The notes under the pieces are model-generated. The model saw only the letters and a program-made list of their open reading frames with translations. It was not told the DNA's origin and did no database searches. Positions 27,961-38,105 of a DNA stretch of 64,000 nt are shown piece by piece. Positions within the stretch are counted from its first letter, which is position 1; each line of letters opens with the position of its first letter. The stretch comes from Pseudobutyrivibrio ruminis AD2017 (GTDB lineage: Bacteria > Bacillota > Clostridia > Lachnospirales > Lachnospiraceae): assembly GCF_000424305.1 (NCBI RefSeq), contig NZ_AUJQ01000009.1, positions 62,001 to 126,000 on the forward strand. Reading direction: 5' to 3'. The position numbers were made by a program, and so were the translations under genes.

Positions 27961-28841
27961 ATATAATTGTAAAGCATTAGCGAGAGCTTTACAGTAATCG
28001 CATCTGAGAATTTTCTTACATCATATCCAGTTAAATCAGCGAATTTATCCAGGCGATAGATAAGAGTATTACGGTGAATAAACATCTTGCGGCTGGTTTC
28101 GGCTAATGATAAATCATTGTCGAAAAATGCTTCTAAAAGGTTCAAAGTTTCCACGTCAAGACCGGATAAAATGTCGAAATTGATATGGTTGTTTAAATAT
28201 GTCTCAACCTCATCGGCAGGTATATTGTAAAGCAATCTGCCTAGCCCAAGGGTGCTGTATGAATAAATATGACCTGAGCTGTTAAAGATATTGCCGATGT
28301 GCATGGCAATAACAACGTCTTTGTAGGAAGAAGGTAAATCTGTAAATTTATCAGTAGGTAAATCATAAGAAACCTTAAAAGACATAAAGGCTTCTGATTC
28401 TAGCATGTCCAAGAATTCCATACAGTATTGATTAATTTCCTCAGAATCTGGCTCTTTTTCAAAGTGTACAATAAGTGCAATGTGCTTTGAATCAATCTGA
28501 ACCAGTGCATCCTGCGAATCAGGAAGCAAGCTCTTTAATAAAGATACAGCCTCCTTTGAATAATCAGTCTGGCTTTCCAGATAGAAAACCATGCGAACAG
28601 CATTTTCATCAATGTGGAAGCGATGAATGTAGGCTGCAGCGTCCGAATAAGAAAGCTCTCTGGTAAGGAAAGCCCTGTAGAAGGAGCTTTTAGAATCAAG
28701 CACATTGAATCTAACAACCATTTCCTTAAGCTTATTTATAGTTTCATCATCTGAAAGTTCAGAATCAGATATTTCAAAATTAATTCCAGTAGCCTTTGAT
28801 AATTGCTCTAATAATTTTTGCTTTTTCTCTTCAAAATTCAT
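27945..28841 (-). CDS. CdaR/PucR-type transcriptional regulator
   Basis: 298 residues. The C-terminal helix-turn-helix of the PucR/CdaR kind is clear (NDLSLAETSRKMFIHRNTLIYRL then LTGYDVRKF). The upstream part is a GGDEF-like/unknown regulatory domain. I choose the ATG at 28841, preceded by GGGGT, over the longer frame to 28871. It stands beside the shared sugar ATPase and may control it or the GH13 gene; targets are not shown by the sequence. Confidence 0.82.
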   Translation of the reverse strand: MNFEEKKQKLLEQLSKATGINFEISDSELSDDETINKLKEMVVRFNVLDSKSSFYRAFLTRELSYSDAAAYIHRFHIDENAVRMVFYLESQTDYSKEAVSLLKSLLPDSQDALVQIDSKHIALIVHFEKEPDSEEINQYCMEFLDMLESEAFMSFKVSYDLPTDKFTDLPSSYKDVVIAMHIGNIFNSSGHIYSYSTLGLGRLLYNIPADEVETYLNNHINFDILSGLDVETLNLLEAFFDNDLSLAETSRKMFIHRNTLIYRLDKFADLTGYDVRKFSDAITVKLSLMLYNYIRATK

Positions 28842-28885
28842 TTCAATACCCCAATAAAAAGATAGCAACATTATAGCATAAAAAA

Positions 28886-28915
28886 ACTGGATGCGAGTGC
28901 ATCCAGTCTTTTTTT
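28886..28915 (-). terminator. Rho-independent terminator of the MsmK-type ATPase gene
   Basis: ACTGGATGC (28886-28894) pairs with GCATCCAGT (28899-28907) around a GAGT loop. A-rich DNA on the left gives the T run for the minus-strand transcript, and a T run also lies on the right. Confidence 0.9.
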
Positions 28916-28928
28916 ATATGGCTAAGTA

Positions 28929-30035
28929 TTAGTTAGCAATTGTAAGCTCTGTATCCTTATCGAAGAAGTGAGCCTTCTCCATATCAAGAGCAAACTTAAC
29001 TGTGTCGCCACCTCTAGCTGTTGTACGTGGGTCAACTCTTGCTGTAACCTGAGTTCCAGCATAATCGAAGTATAAGTAAACTTCTGCACCAAGAAGCTCG
29101 TATACAGAAATCTTAGCTTCGATAACTGAAGCAGACTGTGTATCAACGAAGATCTGTGAATCATGTATATCTTCTGGACGGATACCAAGGATTACAGACT
29201 TGTTAGCATAACCAGCATCCTTAAGTGTCTTTGTCTTTGCTGGTGGAATCTGAAGGCTAGAACCGTTAACCTGGATAGCTGAGCAATCAGCGTTAAGTGT
29301 TCCCTCAAGGAAGTTCATCTGAGGTGATCCGATGAATCCAGCAACGAAGAGGTTGCATGGCTTCTGGTAAAGGTTAGCTGGTGTATCGATCTGCTGAACA
29401 ACACCGTCCTTCATAACTACGATTCTTGTACCAAGTGTCATAGCCTCTGTCTGATCATGTGTAACGTAGATCATTGTTGCTCCAAGTGAATCATGAAGCT
29501 TAGAAATCTCTGTTCTCATCTGAACACGAAGCTTAGCATCAAGGTTTGAAAGAGGCTCATCCATAAGGAATACCTTAGGGTTACGAACGATTGCACGACC
29601 CATAGCAACACGCTGTCTCTGACCACCTGAAAGAGCCTTTGGCTTTCTGTCAAGAAGCTTCTCAAGGTCAAGGATTCTAGCTGCCTCACGTACCTTCTTG
29701 TCGATTTCATCCTTTGGTACCTTACGTAACTTAAGACCAAATGCCATGTTATCGTAAACTGTCATATGTGGGTAAAGAGCGTAGTTCTGGAATACCATTG
29801 CGATATCTCTGTCCTTAGGCTCTACGTCGTTCATTACCTTACCGTCGATGATAAGCTCACCATCTGAAATCTCCTCAAGTCCAGCAATCATACGAAGTGT
29901 TGTAGACTTACCACAACCTGAAGGTCCTACAAAGATGATGAATTCCTGATCCTTGATGTCAAGGTTGAAATCCTTAACAGCGTGGAAGCCATTAGGATAT
30001 CTCTTGTTAATGTTTTTTAATTGAATGTCTGCCAT
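28929..30035 (-). CDS. msmK: ABC transporter ATP-binding protein (MsmK/UgpC type)
   Basis: 368-residue ATPase that powers several carbohydrate ABC importers. Walker A GPSGCGKST with Lys43, the Q loop in AMVFQNYALYPHMTV, the signature LSGGQRQRVAMGRA, Walker B VFLMDEPLSNLDA, and a C-terminal TOBE/OB regulatory region from about 235 (ILGIRPEDIH). No permease or binding-protein gene adjoins it, while the 16976-20135 transporter lacks an ATPase, so it probably serves that system and others. AGAGAGGA precedes the ATG. Confidence 0.95.
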   Translation of the reverse strand: MADIQLKNINKRYPNGFHAVKDFNLDIKDQEFIIFVGPSGCGKSTTLRMIAGLEEISDGELIIDGKVMNDVEPKDRDIAMVFQNYALYPHMTVYDNMAFGLKLRKVPKDEIDKKVREAARILDLEKLLDRKPKALSGGQRQRVAMGRAIVRNPKVFLMDEPLSNLDAKLRVQMRTEISKLHDSLGATMIYVTHDQTEAMTLGTRIVVMKDGVVQQIDTPANLYQKPCNLFVAGFIGSPQMNFLEGTLNADCSAIQVNGSSLQIPPAKTKTLKDAGYANKSVILGIRPEDIHDSQIFVDTQSASVIEAKISVYELLGAEVYLYFDYAGTQVTARVDPRTTARGGDTVKFALDMEKAHFFDKDTELTIAN

Positions 30036-30310
30036 TGTAAAAATCCTCTCTTTTGTTTAAATCTATTTGGGAATCTCCCTTTAACTATCTACGATTATAA
30101 AAAATGGAGAAATTGTGAACAATGTTAGAATAACCAAAAATAACAAAATCCTTTCGTTATTTTGACAAGCCTATGTCAAAACTGCACAAATATAGAGTGC
30201 TGAAATTGAGCATTTACACTATAGTTAAAGATATAATGTATATAAAAGAATGGTTAGTGTGGTATAATACATTGGAGTATATATATTAATAACATAGGGA
30301 GATTGTTATT
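30036..30310. promoter_or_regulatory. Divergent promoter region between msmK and gdpP
   Basis: No gene is seen. For the right-hand gene an extended -10 is clear: TG (30260-30261), G, TATAAT (30263-30268). No -35 matches. The minus-strand promoter of msmK must also lie here but I cannot place it with confidence. Confidence 0.5.
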
Positions 30311-32368
30311 ATGGAAGAGAGTAAATATAATAAGCGTTTAAAACGATATCTAAGATTCCCTCTGTACATGCTTATTATCTTTTTAATAGGCTGTATCGTG
30401 GTAAGCTTTGTAGATACAAAAATAGCAGGAATAATGACTTCATTCGTCTTTTTATATGGAATCATTTGCTACATATATTACAGGGCTAATCTTAAATCTT
30501 TCAAAAACACAATTGTAGATTATGCTGTTCACTATGGAACTGTTCAAAAGGAGCTCATTAAGAACTTCCGCTTGCCTTACGTTTTGTTGGATTCAACAGG
30601 CAAAATTATATGGATGAACGAAGAGTTTACAGACCTGGTGGACAAAAGCAAAACTTATAACAAATCAATAACAGGTATATTTTCAGAAATTACCCGTGAA
30701 GGCATAGATCATGCTAAGGATGATAACTTTGATCTTCATATTGAATATAATGATAGAAAATATTTGGCATGCTTGCAGAGATTAGACATGAGAGAGCCTC
30801 TTTCTGGTGGAAACATTCCAGTCGAGATGGAAGAATCTCAGGATGGAATGGTAGCCATCATTCTTTTTGATGAGACAGATATTCAGGCTACCAAGGCAAA
30901 GATTAACGACCAGTCAATGGTCATGGCTCTTCTATATGTAGATAACTATGATGAAGTTTTTGATCAGGTAGAAAATGCTAAACGTTCAATGCTTTTAGCT
31001 TTATTGGATAGAAAGATTAACAAGTATTTTGGCGAGGCAAATGCCATCGTTAGACGTCTTGAAAAAGACAAATATTTAATCGTTTTCCAGCACAAATATT
31101 TACAGCAGTTTGAAGAGGATAAGTTCTCACTTGTTGAAGATATCACCACTCTTAAGATGGGCAACGATAAAGAAATCACTATCAGTATCGGTGTTGGTCT
31201 TGGCAGTGATAATTACACACAAAAGGCTCAATATGCACACGTGGCAATAGATTTGGCATTGGCCAGAGGTGGTTGCCAGGTTGTTGTTAAGAACGGCCAG
31301 AATGTTTCTTATTATGGTACACACGGTAAGGAAGTGGAACGTACCACACGTGTTAAAGCAAGAGTTAAGGCTCAGGCTCTCAGGGAATTAATGGAAACCA
31401 GAGAGCGAATCATCGTTATGGGCCACAATTTATCAGATGCAGATTGCTTAGGTGCATCTGTAGGCGTATACTGCGCAGGCCGCGAAATCGGCAAGCCAGT
31501 AAACATCGTAATCGACACAATTACAAGTTCTATGCGACCAGTGGTTGAGTCCTTTACTGAAAGAGAAGAATATCCTGATGATATGTTTATCACCAGCGAG
31601 CAGGCGCTTAATTTGTGCAATGACAACACACTTATCATGGTTGTGGATACAAACCGACCAAGCTACGTGGAATGTCCAGGACTTCTTGCAAAGAACAAAA
31701 ATATAGTAGTAATCGACCATCACAGACAGGTGGAGGAAACAATTGAAAACCCAATTCTTTCCTACATCGAGCCTTATGCATCATCTGCTAGTGAGATGAT
31801 TGCTGAAGTTTTGCAGTATTTTGCAGACAAAATCAACATCAACCCAACAGAGGCTGATTGTATTTATGCTGGTATCCTTATTGATACTAACAACTTTATG
31901 ACAAAAACTGGTGTCCGTACATTTGAAGCAGCAGCTTTCCTTCGCCGTAATGGTGCCGAGGTTACTCGTGTTAGAAAGATGCTTCGTGAAAATATGGAAA
32001 CCTACAAGGCACGTGCTGAAATCGTTAGAAACGCAAGAGTTTACAGAGATGCATTTGCTATTGCAGAATGCGAACCAGATGGAAATCTTGAAAGTCCTAC
32101 AGTTGTTGGCGCACAGGCAGCCAATGAGCTTTTAAATATCGTAGGAATAAAGGCTTCCTTTGTTCTTACAAAGTTTATGGACAAGATTTTCATAAGCTCT
32201 CGTTCAATCGATGAGATAGATGTACAAAGAATTATGGCACGTCTAGGCGGTGGTGGCCATGTAAATATTGCCGGCGCCCAAATCCAAAACAGAACATTAG
32301 AAGAGGTTCGCGAGGACCTTGAAGTTACAATAGATAAAATGCTAGAAGAAGGAGAAATCAGACTATGA
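30311..32368 (+). CDS. gdpP: Cyclic-di-AMP phosphodiesterase GdpP
   Basis: 685-residue membrane enzyme that hydrolyses c-di-AMP to pApA. Two membrane helices at about 14-55, a PAS-like domain about 80-170, a degenerate GGDEF domain about 185-340 (no GGDEF motif), then the DHH domain ([20 protein letters not shown] at 469-471 in VVIDHHRQ) and the DHHA1 domain near 647 ([12 protein letters not shown]). The order and length are those of B. subtilis GdpP. It overlaps rplI by 4 bp, and gdpP-rplI-dnaB is a conserved Firmicute operon. Confidence 0.96.
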   Translation: MEESKYNKRLKRYLRFPLYMLIIFLIGCIVVSFVDTKIAGIMTSFVFLYGIICYIYYRANLKSFKNTIVDYAVHYGTVQKELIKNFRLPYVLLDSTGKIIWMNEEFTDLVDKSKTYNKSITGIFSEITREGIDHAKDDNFDLHIEYNDRKYLACLQRLDMREPLSGGNIPVEMEESQDGMVAIILFDETDIQATKAKINDQSMVMALLYVDNYDEVFDQVENAKRSMLLALLDRKINKYFGEANAIVRRLEKDKYLIVFQHKYLQQFEEDKFSLVEDITTLKMGNDKEITISIGVGLGSDNYTQKAQYAHVAIDLALARGGCQVVVKNGQNVSYYGTHGKEVERTTRVKARVKAQALRELMETRERIIVMGHNLSDADCLGASVGVYCAGREIGKPVNIVIDTITSSMRPVVESFTEREEYPDDMFITSEQALNLCNDNTLIMVVDTNRPSYVECPGLLAKNKNIVVIDHHRQVEETIENPILSYIEPYASSASEMIAEVLQYFADKININPTEADCIYAGILIDTNNFMTKTGVRTFEAAAFLRRNGAEVTRVRKMLRENMETYKARAEIVRNARVYRDAFAIAECEPDGNLESPTVVGAQAANELLNIVGIKASFVLTKFMDKIFISSRSIDEIDVQRIMARLGGGGHVNIAGAQIQNRTLEEVREDLEVTIDKMLEEGEIRL

Positions 32369-32811
32369 AAGTAATATTACTTGCTGATGTAAAATCACTT
32401 GGTAAGAAGGGGGAGGTAGTAGAAGTTAGCGAAGGCTATGCAAGAAACATGTTGTTCAAGAAAAAGCTTGGTGTTGAGGCTACGAACGCAGCGCTTAACG
32501 ACCTTAAGCTTCAGAATAAGCACGATGAAAAGGTAGCTCAGGAAAACTATGAGGCCGCTTTGGCATTTGAAAAGGAAATTGCTGAGTGGAAGGTTGAGAC
32601 CAAAATCAAAACAGGAGAAGGCGGACGTACCTTCGGTTCAGTATCTACAAAGGAAATCGCTGAAGCAGCTAAGAAGCAGTACGGCAAGGAAATCGATAAA
32701 AAGAAAATCGTCCTTGAGGATCCAATCAGAGCCCTTGGTACATACGAGGTTAAGGTTAAGCTTCATCCAAAGGTAACAGCTACACTGCGCGTTCATGTGT
32801 CAGAACTATAA
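32365..32811 (+). CDS. rplI: 50S ribosomal protein L9
   Basis: 148 residues. N-terminal domain [21 protein letters not shown] and the typical [13 protein letters not shown], a long connecting helix, and a C-terminal RNA-binding domain ending [18 protein letters not shown] overlaps the gdpP stop (ATGA), giving translational coupling. Confidence 0.97.
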   Translation: MKVILLADVKSLGKKGEVVEVSEGYARNMLFKKKLGVEATNAALNDLKLQNKHDEKVAQENYEAALAFEKEIAEWKVETKIKTGEGGRTFGSVSTKEIAEAAKKQYGKEIDKKKIVLEDPIRALGTYEVKVKLHPKVTATLRVHVSEL

Positions 32812-32828
32812 TATTAGGGGAATAATTA

Positions 32829-34178
<1,350 letters not shown>

Positions 34179-34186
34179 AGTAATAA

Positions 34187-34218
34187 AAAAAGAGCATCGC
34201 GAAAGCGATGCTCTTTTT
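34187..34218. terminator. Bidirectional terminator between dnaB and ferredoxin
   Basis: A 14-bp arm AAAAAGAGCATCGC (34187-34200) pairs with GCGATGCTCTTTTT (34205-34218) around a GAAA tetraloop, serving both convergent genes. Confidence 0.93.
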
Positions 34219-34252
34219 AACCGGTTTTCTTGATTAAGTTATTACTTAATGA

Positions 34253-34423
34253 TTAGCCCTGAGCGATAGCGCCTGTTGGGCAAACACCTGCACAAGTACC
34301 ACAATCAACACATGCACCTGCATCGATGTTGAACTGTGAATCTCCCTGAGAGATAGCTCCTACTGGGCACTCAGGCTCGCATGTACCACATGATACACAT
34401 GAATCAGAAATTACGTATGCCAT
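34253..34423 (-). CDS. 2[4Fe-4S] clostridial-type ferredoxin
   Basis: 56-residue electron carrier. Two cluster motifs of the CxxCxxCxxxCP type are complete: CVSCGTCEPECP (residues 9-20) and CVDCGTCAGVCP (38-49). It starts MAYVISDSC and ends TGAIAQG, the classic small bacterial ferredoxin form. A perfect AGGAGG site lies ahead of the ATG. Such ferredoxins link pyruvate:ferredoxin oxidoreductase, hydrogenase and Rnf in anaerobes, a role inferred from the family. A good promoter lies upstream. Confidence 0.95.
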   Translation of the reverse strand: MAYVISDSCVSCGTCEPECPVGAISQGDSQFNIDAGACVDCGTCAGVCPTGAIAQG

Positions 34424-34742
34424 AATAAAATTCCTCCTTAAATATAATTAATAAAAATTATCAATTACGAGTTGATGTCCTTATAATACATCTAAATTGT
34501 GTCTAAATCAAGGACAAAATTAAATTTTTAAAAATATAGCTAAAATCAAGGGGGAGAGCAGTTCACACAAACTAACTTCTGTTGATTTAGGCTAACATAA
34601 GTTTAAATTGTGTACACAACTTAGTTGTAAACAAACTAACCTATTTATTAACTATGTATTAACAATACCTATAATCAATTGCGAAAAATCGAAATACATG
34701 GTATCATCAATTGAAATCAAATCAAGAAAGGAAGTATTTGAA
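34424..34742. other. Divergent regulatory region between ferredoxin and the DUF1858 gene
   Basis: 319 bp with no gene. It holds the minus-strand ferredoxin promoter (34483-34511), a perfect 12-bp palindrome TTGTGTACACAA at 34608-34619, two copies of ACAAACTAAC (34567-34576 and 34630-34639), and TTAACT (34648-34653) with TATAAT (34670-34675) as a probable promoter for the right-hand gene. Confidence 0.6.
34483..34511 (-). promoter_or_regulatory. Ferredoxin promoter
   Basis: On the minus strand, TTGATT (34511-34506) and TATTAT (34488-34483) are separated by exactly 17 bp, a good match to the housekeeping sigma consensus. Confidence 0.7.
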
Positions 34743-34949
34743 ATGGCAAGAGTATCAAAGGCAACAATGATTGGTGAGCTTCTTCAGATCGATGCTGACG
34801 TAGCACCTATTTTACTTAATATCGGCATGCACTGTCTCGGATGTCCATCATCTCAGATGGAAACAATTGAGGAGGCAGCTATGGTACACGGTATCGATGC
34901 TGATGATCTTGTAGAAGAGATTAATACATTCTTAGATTCAAAGGCTTAA
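34743..34949 (+). CDS. DUF1858 (hybrid-cluster-associated) small protein
   Basis: 68 residues, DUF1858 family, often found with or fused to hybrid cluster proteins and redox regulators. MIGELLQIDADVAPILLNIGMHC and the CxxC pair in MHCLGCPSSQMETIEEAA define it; the cysteines may bind a metal or cluster. The ATG at 34743, after GAAAGGAAG, gives the family start; the long upstream extension in frame is not protein-like. It stands across a divergent promoter region from a ferredoxin, which fits a redox role (inference). Confidence 0.85.
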   Translation: MARVSKATMIGELLQIDADVAPILLNIGMHCLGCPSSQMETIEEAAMVHGIDADDLVEEINTFLDSKA

Positions 34950-34959
34950 TGAGCAAATA

Positions 34960-34988
34960 AAAAGAACCAGAAGCTTCTGGTTCTTTTT
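34960..34988. terminator. Bidirectional terminator between the DUF1858 gene and mecA
   Basis: AAAAGAACCAGAA and TTCTGGTTCTTTT form a near-continuous palindrome with T runs at both ends. Confidence 0.88.
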
Positions 34989-34995
34989 TGTTTGC

Positions 34996-35745
34996 TTAAA
35001 TTGTGGCGAGCTTTTGAATTGCATCGCCCTCAGCCATTATTTCGTAATGCTCTGACATGTATTGGCTTGTGCCAACTACATAGTTCTGTTGGTTGCTGTA
35101 TTCTGATAAGATATTGCAAACCTTATTGTAGGTCTCGGCTGAGTCTTCAGACTTGCTAACTACTAAATAGTATTTGTTGTCAAATGGACTCTTGTAGAGA
35201 GAATTCTTTCCAGTGTAAAAACCTGCTAGAACATCTGATAATCTAATGACATCATCAAGATTGTCAAAAACAAACATCTTAGTAATGTCTACAGGTAAGC
35301 CTTCCTTGGCTGCTGCTTCTGGTGAAGCGGCTATAGCCTTCTGAGCCTTTTCTATTAGGCTGTTAAAGATATTTAAAATGTCATCAGCTGCTGATTCGTT
35401 GAATGGTTTAGCTGGTGCATTGGTAACATCCATATCATCATCATCGAAATCGTCATCATCTTCAGAGAATCTGGAAAAACGTGTATCTAACTCATCAGGA
35501 TTCTCTACCTTAGTAACAAGTAGAATAATGGATTCGGATGAAAGTGGTATAGCTTCTATCATAAGCGGAATATCTTCTGCTTCGAAACCGTACTGGTATG
35601 CAGCCTGTTCCATAAGCTCTCTAAAAAGCTCTCTGGCTTTGGCTGAGCCGTAAGCAAGCTCTGATAGCTTGATGTGGCGGCTGATTAAATCTTCTCTCGA
35701 AAGAGTGCATCTGATCTGGTTCTCGTTGATTCTTTCAATCTTCAT
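34996..35745 (-). CDS. mecA: Adaptor protein MecA
   Basis: 249-residue adaptor that brings substrates to the ClpC/ClpP protease. The N-terminal substrate-binding part begins MKIERINENQIRCTLSREDL; an acidic linker (SEDDDDFDDDDMD) joins it to the C-terminal ClpC-binding part with YKSPFDNKYYLVVSKS. I choose the ATG at 35745, preceded by GGGAGGTGA, over the longer frame to 35787. In Firmicutes the family controls competence or envelope proteins; local targets are unknown. Confidence 0.9.
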   Translation of the reverse strand: MKIERINENQIRCTLSREDLISRHIKLSELAYGSAKARELFRELMEQAAYQYGFEAEDIPLMIEAIPLSSESIILLVTKVENPDELDTRFSRFSEDDDDFDDDDMDVTNAPAKPFNESAADDILNIFNSLIEKAQKAIAASPEAAAKEGLPVDITKMFVFDNLDDVIRLSDVLAGFYTGKNSLYKSPFDNKYYLVVSKSEDSAETYNKVCNILSEYSNQQNYVVGTSQYMSEHYEIMAEGDAIQKLATI

Positions 35746-35917
35746 AAAAATCACCTCCCGAATCGAAATAAGATGCGTCTTAAGCAAATTTCTTATTCGA
35801 ATTATATATATATTATATCGGAATGTAAAGGAGAGAAGCTATAGAAATCGTGATAAAAATATTAAATTTTTATAAAATTACACCGTTATATAAAAGTGAT
35901 AAAAAATAAATTAGGGG

Positions 35918-35946
35918 TTGCAATGTAATTTTATATGTGATATAAA
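35918..35946 (+). promoter_or_regulatory. Promoter of the kinase/ParA-like unit
   Basis: TTGCAA (35918-35923), 17-bp spacer, TATAAA (35941-35946) with TG one base upstream (extended -10). A GGAAGGAG ribosome site lies before the ATG at 35991. Confidence 0.7.
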
Positions 35947-35990
35947 CTTATCTGCAAGATGCCTTTCCGAAAGGAAGGAGCTGATGTAAT

Positions 35991-37283
35991 ATGATACCTG
36001 ATGGTATTTCAGACAGGTACGACATAGTTCAGATACTGCAAGAAACAGCAGCTACAGCAGTATTAATTGTCAATTACAAAAAGATAGGAGCATTAAGGAT
36101 TCTTAAGGCTATTCACAGGGCACATCCTAATGCACACAGCATCCTATCCGAAGCACATCTTTTACAAGGGATTAAATCATCCCAAATACCCACCATTATA
36201 AGCGTAGAAGATACAGATGAAATGTATTATTTGGTTGAGGAATATGTAGAGGGTCAATCTCTGCGGGAGTATCTGTTAGATACAACAATCACCAAGGAAA
36301 CGCTATTAAATATTGCTATAAGTCTATGCAATGTTATAGAGGCTTTGCATAATGCCGATGGAGGACCAATTCTTTATCGAGATATGAAGCCTGAGCATGT
36401 AATATTGCAGAATGATACTGTACGTCTAATTGATTTTGGCATTGCAGTTAGGAAATCTGAAGCAGCAAAGGCAAGGCCCCTAGGCACTATTAATTGGGCT
36501 GCACCAGAACAACTGAAGGCTGGTCCTTTAGATGAGCGATGCGATGTTTTTGGCGTAGGCAAGATTTTGGAATATATGCTAAATAACAGTTTTGAAAAAG
36601 ATGATTATAGATTAAGAAAACTGGTAAGTCAGGCGACTGATGAAGATATACAAAATAGAATCAAATCTATCACAATATTAAAAAATCGATTGCTTGAATT
36701 GCAGGGAAAAACAAATAAAAAATATGCGGATAAAAGGGATCTTTGCAAAAAAATAGCAGTAGTGGGCACGTCTCACGCTGTAGGTGCAACAAGAATAGCC
36801 ATAAATATGTGTAGGTTTTTGAACAAAAAGGGAACTGATGCATATTACAAGGATGAAAAGGGCAATAACGTTCATAACCTAATGGAAAATTTTGATGGTG
36901 CAAAAATAAAGGATGGAATTTTATACCACGATAATTTCAGAGGCATTCTTAATTATGGAGAAGCCGTTGAAACACAAAAGCCTCCTAAAGGTGTATACCT
37001 AATTGATTGTGGGGTAGATATGGAAGCAGCCTTAGATTGCGATAAGATTATCGTAATTGCTGGCGGAGCTTTGTGGCAAAAGCAGTGTTTCCCGGATTGG
37101 ATAGGTGATAAAACCGTAACATTAATAGGAAATATGTCGGGAAAGCTAAGTATGATAAAGCTAGCCAAAAGCCTTAAAAAGAAGGTTTATATGTATCCAC
37201 ATTCTACAAGCATCATGGGATTATCCAAAGAAGAGGAAAGGATTATCCAAAAGATATTGCAGGATGAAAAACTTTGCTATTAA
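35991..37283 (+). CDS. Ser/Thr protein kinase fused to a ParA/MinD-like domain lacking the Walker lysines
   Basis: 430 residues. Residues about 8-240 form a Hanks-type kinase: Lys39 in LRILKAI, catalytic Asp131 in LYRDMKPEHV, and Asp148 in DFGIAV, with a poor Gly-rich loop. APEQLKAGPLDERCDVFGVGKIL is the normal C-lobe start. Residues about 252-425 form a ParA/MinD-like domain (KIAVVGTSHAVGATRIAINM, then VYLIDCGVDMEAAL). In its P-loop both lysines of the KGGVGKTT motif are replaced (SHAVGATR). It has no membrane helix. The 3' end overlaps the next gene by 20 bp. The cellular role is not known; TadZ/CpaE-type localisation proteins have similar atypical P-loops. Confidence 0.75.
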   Translation: MIPDGISDRYDIVQILQETAATAVLIVNYKKIGALRILKAIHRAHPNAHSILSEAHLLQGIKSSQIPTIISVEDTDEMYYLVEEYVEGQSLREYLLDTTITKETLLNIAISLCNVIEALHNADGGPILYRDMKPEHVILQNDTVRLIDFGIAVRKSEAAKARPLGTINWAAPEQLKAGPLDERCDVFGVGKILEYMLNNSFEKDDYRLRKLVSQATDEDIQNRIKSITILKNRLLELQGKTNKKYADKRDLCKKIAVVGTSHAVGATRIAINMCRFLNKKGTDAYYKDEKGNNVHNLMENFDGAKIKDGILYHDNFRGILNYGEAVETQKPPKGVYLIDCGVDMEAALDCDKIIVIAGGALWQKQCFPDWIGDKTVTLIGNMSGKLSMIKLAKSLKKKVYMYPHSTSIMGLSKEEERIIQKILQDEKLCY

Positions 37284-37899
37284 ACTATTTCGACGTAAAA
37301 TGTCGACAAAAAATTTAAAATTTACAAAACAAAACAAAAAGATCGTAGGAGTAATTGGCGCATCACCAAAAATGGGAGTAACCCATTTATCCTTAAGCAT
37401 TGCAAATTTCTTATGTTCAGCCTTAAAGAAGAAGACTTTATATATAGAACTTTGTGATGATAGTCAGTTGCTTGCGGTTGTGGGCGATAGGCAGATTAAC
37501 TTTGATGATCATACGGGATTTTTGTACAAGGGGGTTACCTATGTGCTTGCCTGTGATGTGGATGAAGCCATGCAACTAATAGATAGCTGGGAAGGATTTA
37601 TAGTAGTTGATTTTGCTAGTTACTCAAAAACTAATAGCATTGTTTTTCAAAGATGCGATACAAGGATATTGATTGGTTCGATGACGCCATGGTGCCAGCG
37701 TAATGTGTACCAAATTGCAACTAAACTGAAAGGAGATTGTATGGAAGATATTTCATATATTAATTTAAAAAACGACAAATCCGAACGGGTTTTAATAAAA
37801 AAAGAATTTAAGTGGAATGCTTTCGTCAGACCAATCATTGATAATCCTTTTCGATTAAAGGAAAGTGACTTTGAACCTTTGATTCAAATTATAAAGTAG
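37264..37899 (+). CDS. ParA/MinD-like protein with degenerate P-loop
   Basis: 211 residues. KKIVGVIGASPKMGVTHLSLSIANFL corresponds to the start of a ParA-like fold, but the P-loop reads SPKMGVTH, lacking both lysines, as in the domain fused to the upstream kinase. FIVVDFASY matches the usual second acidic strand. It overlaps the kinase gene by 20 bp. The ORF ends 205 bp before the next gene with a terminator between. It is likely a partner of the kinase fusion; function unknown. Confidence 0.7.
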   Translation: MKNFAIKLFRRKMSTKNLKFTKQNKKIVGVIGASPKMGVTHLSLSIANFLCSALKKKTLYIELCDDSQLLAVVGDRQINFDDHTGFLYKGVTYVLACDVDEAMQLIDSWEGFIVVDFASYSKTNSIVFQRCDTRILIGSMTPWCQRNVYQIATKLKGDCMEDISYINLKNDKSERVLIKKEFKWNAFVRPIIDNPFRLKESDFEPLIQIIK

Positions 37900-37996
37900 C
37901 TGCCAAAATTTTATTTCCTAGAGATTTCAATATCGTCAACGGAATCAATTAAAAAGATTAGACAATATATTTTTTTATGATAGGAATGAATTTTTT

Positions 37997-38019
37997 AGAG
38001 GGCGTTAAGCCCTCTTTTT
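37997..38019 (+). terminator. Rho-independent terminator
   Basis: GAGGGC (37998-38003) pairs with GCCCTC (38009-38014) around GTTAA, then a T run. It ends the kinase/ParA-like transcript. Confidence 0.85.
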
Positions 38020-38065
38020 GGCGTAGTGAAATATTGGGCGAAAAGTGGAATTTATACCGTTATTT

Positions 38066-38074
38066 TGGTATACT
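38066..38074 (+). promoter_or_regulatory. Extended -10 promoter of the GH18 gene
   Basis: TG (38066-38067), G, TATACT (38069-38074), 32 bp before the start codon. No -35 is recognised. Confidence 0.5.
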
Positions 38075-38105
38075 TTAACGGAATATAGATATAAGGGAGA
38101 TGCTT

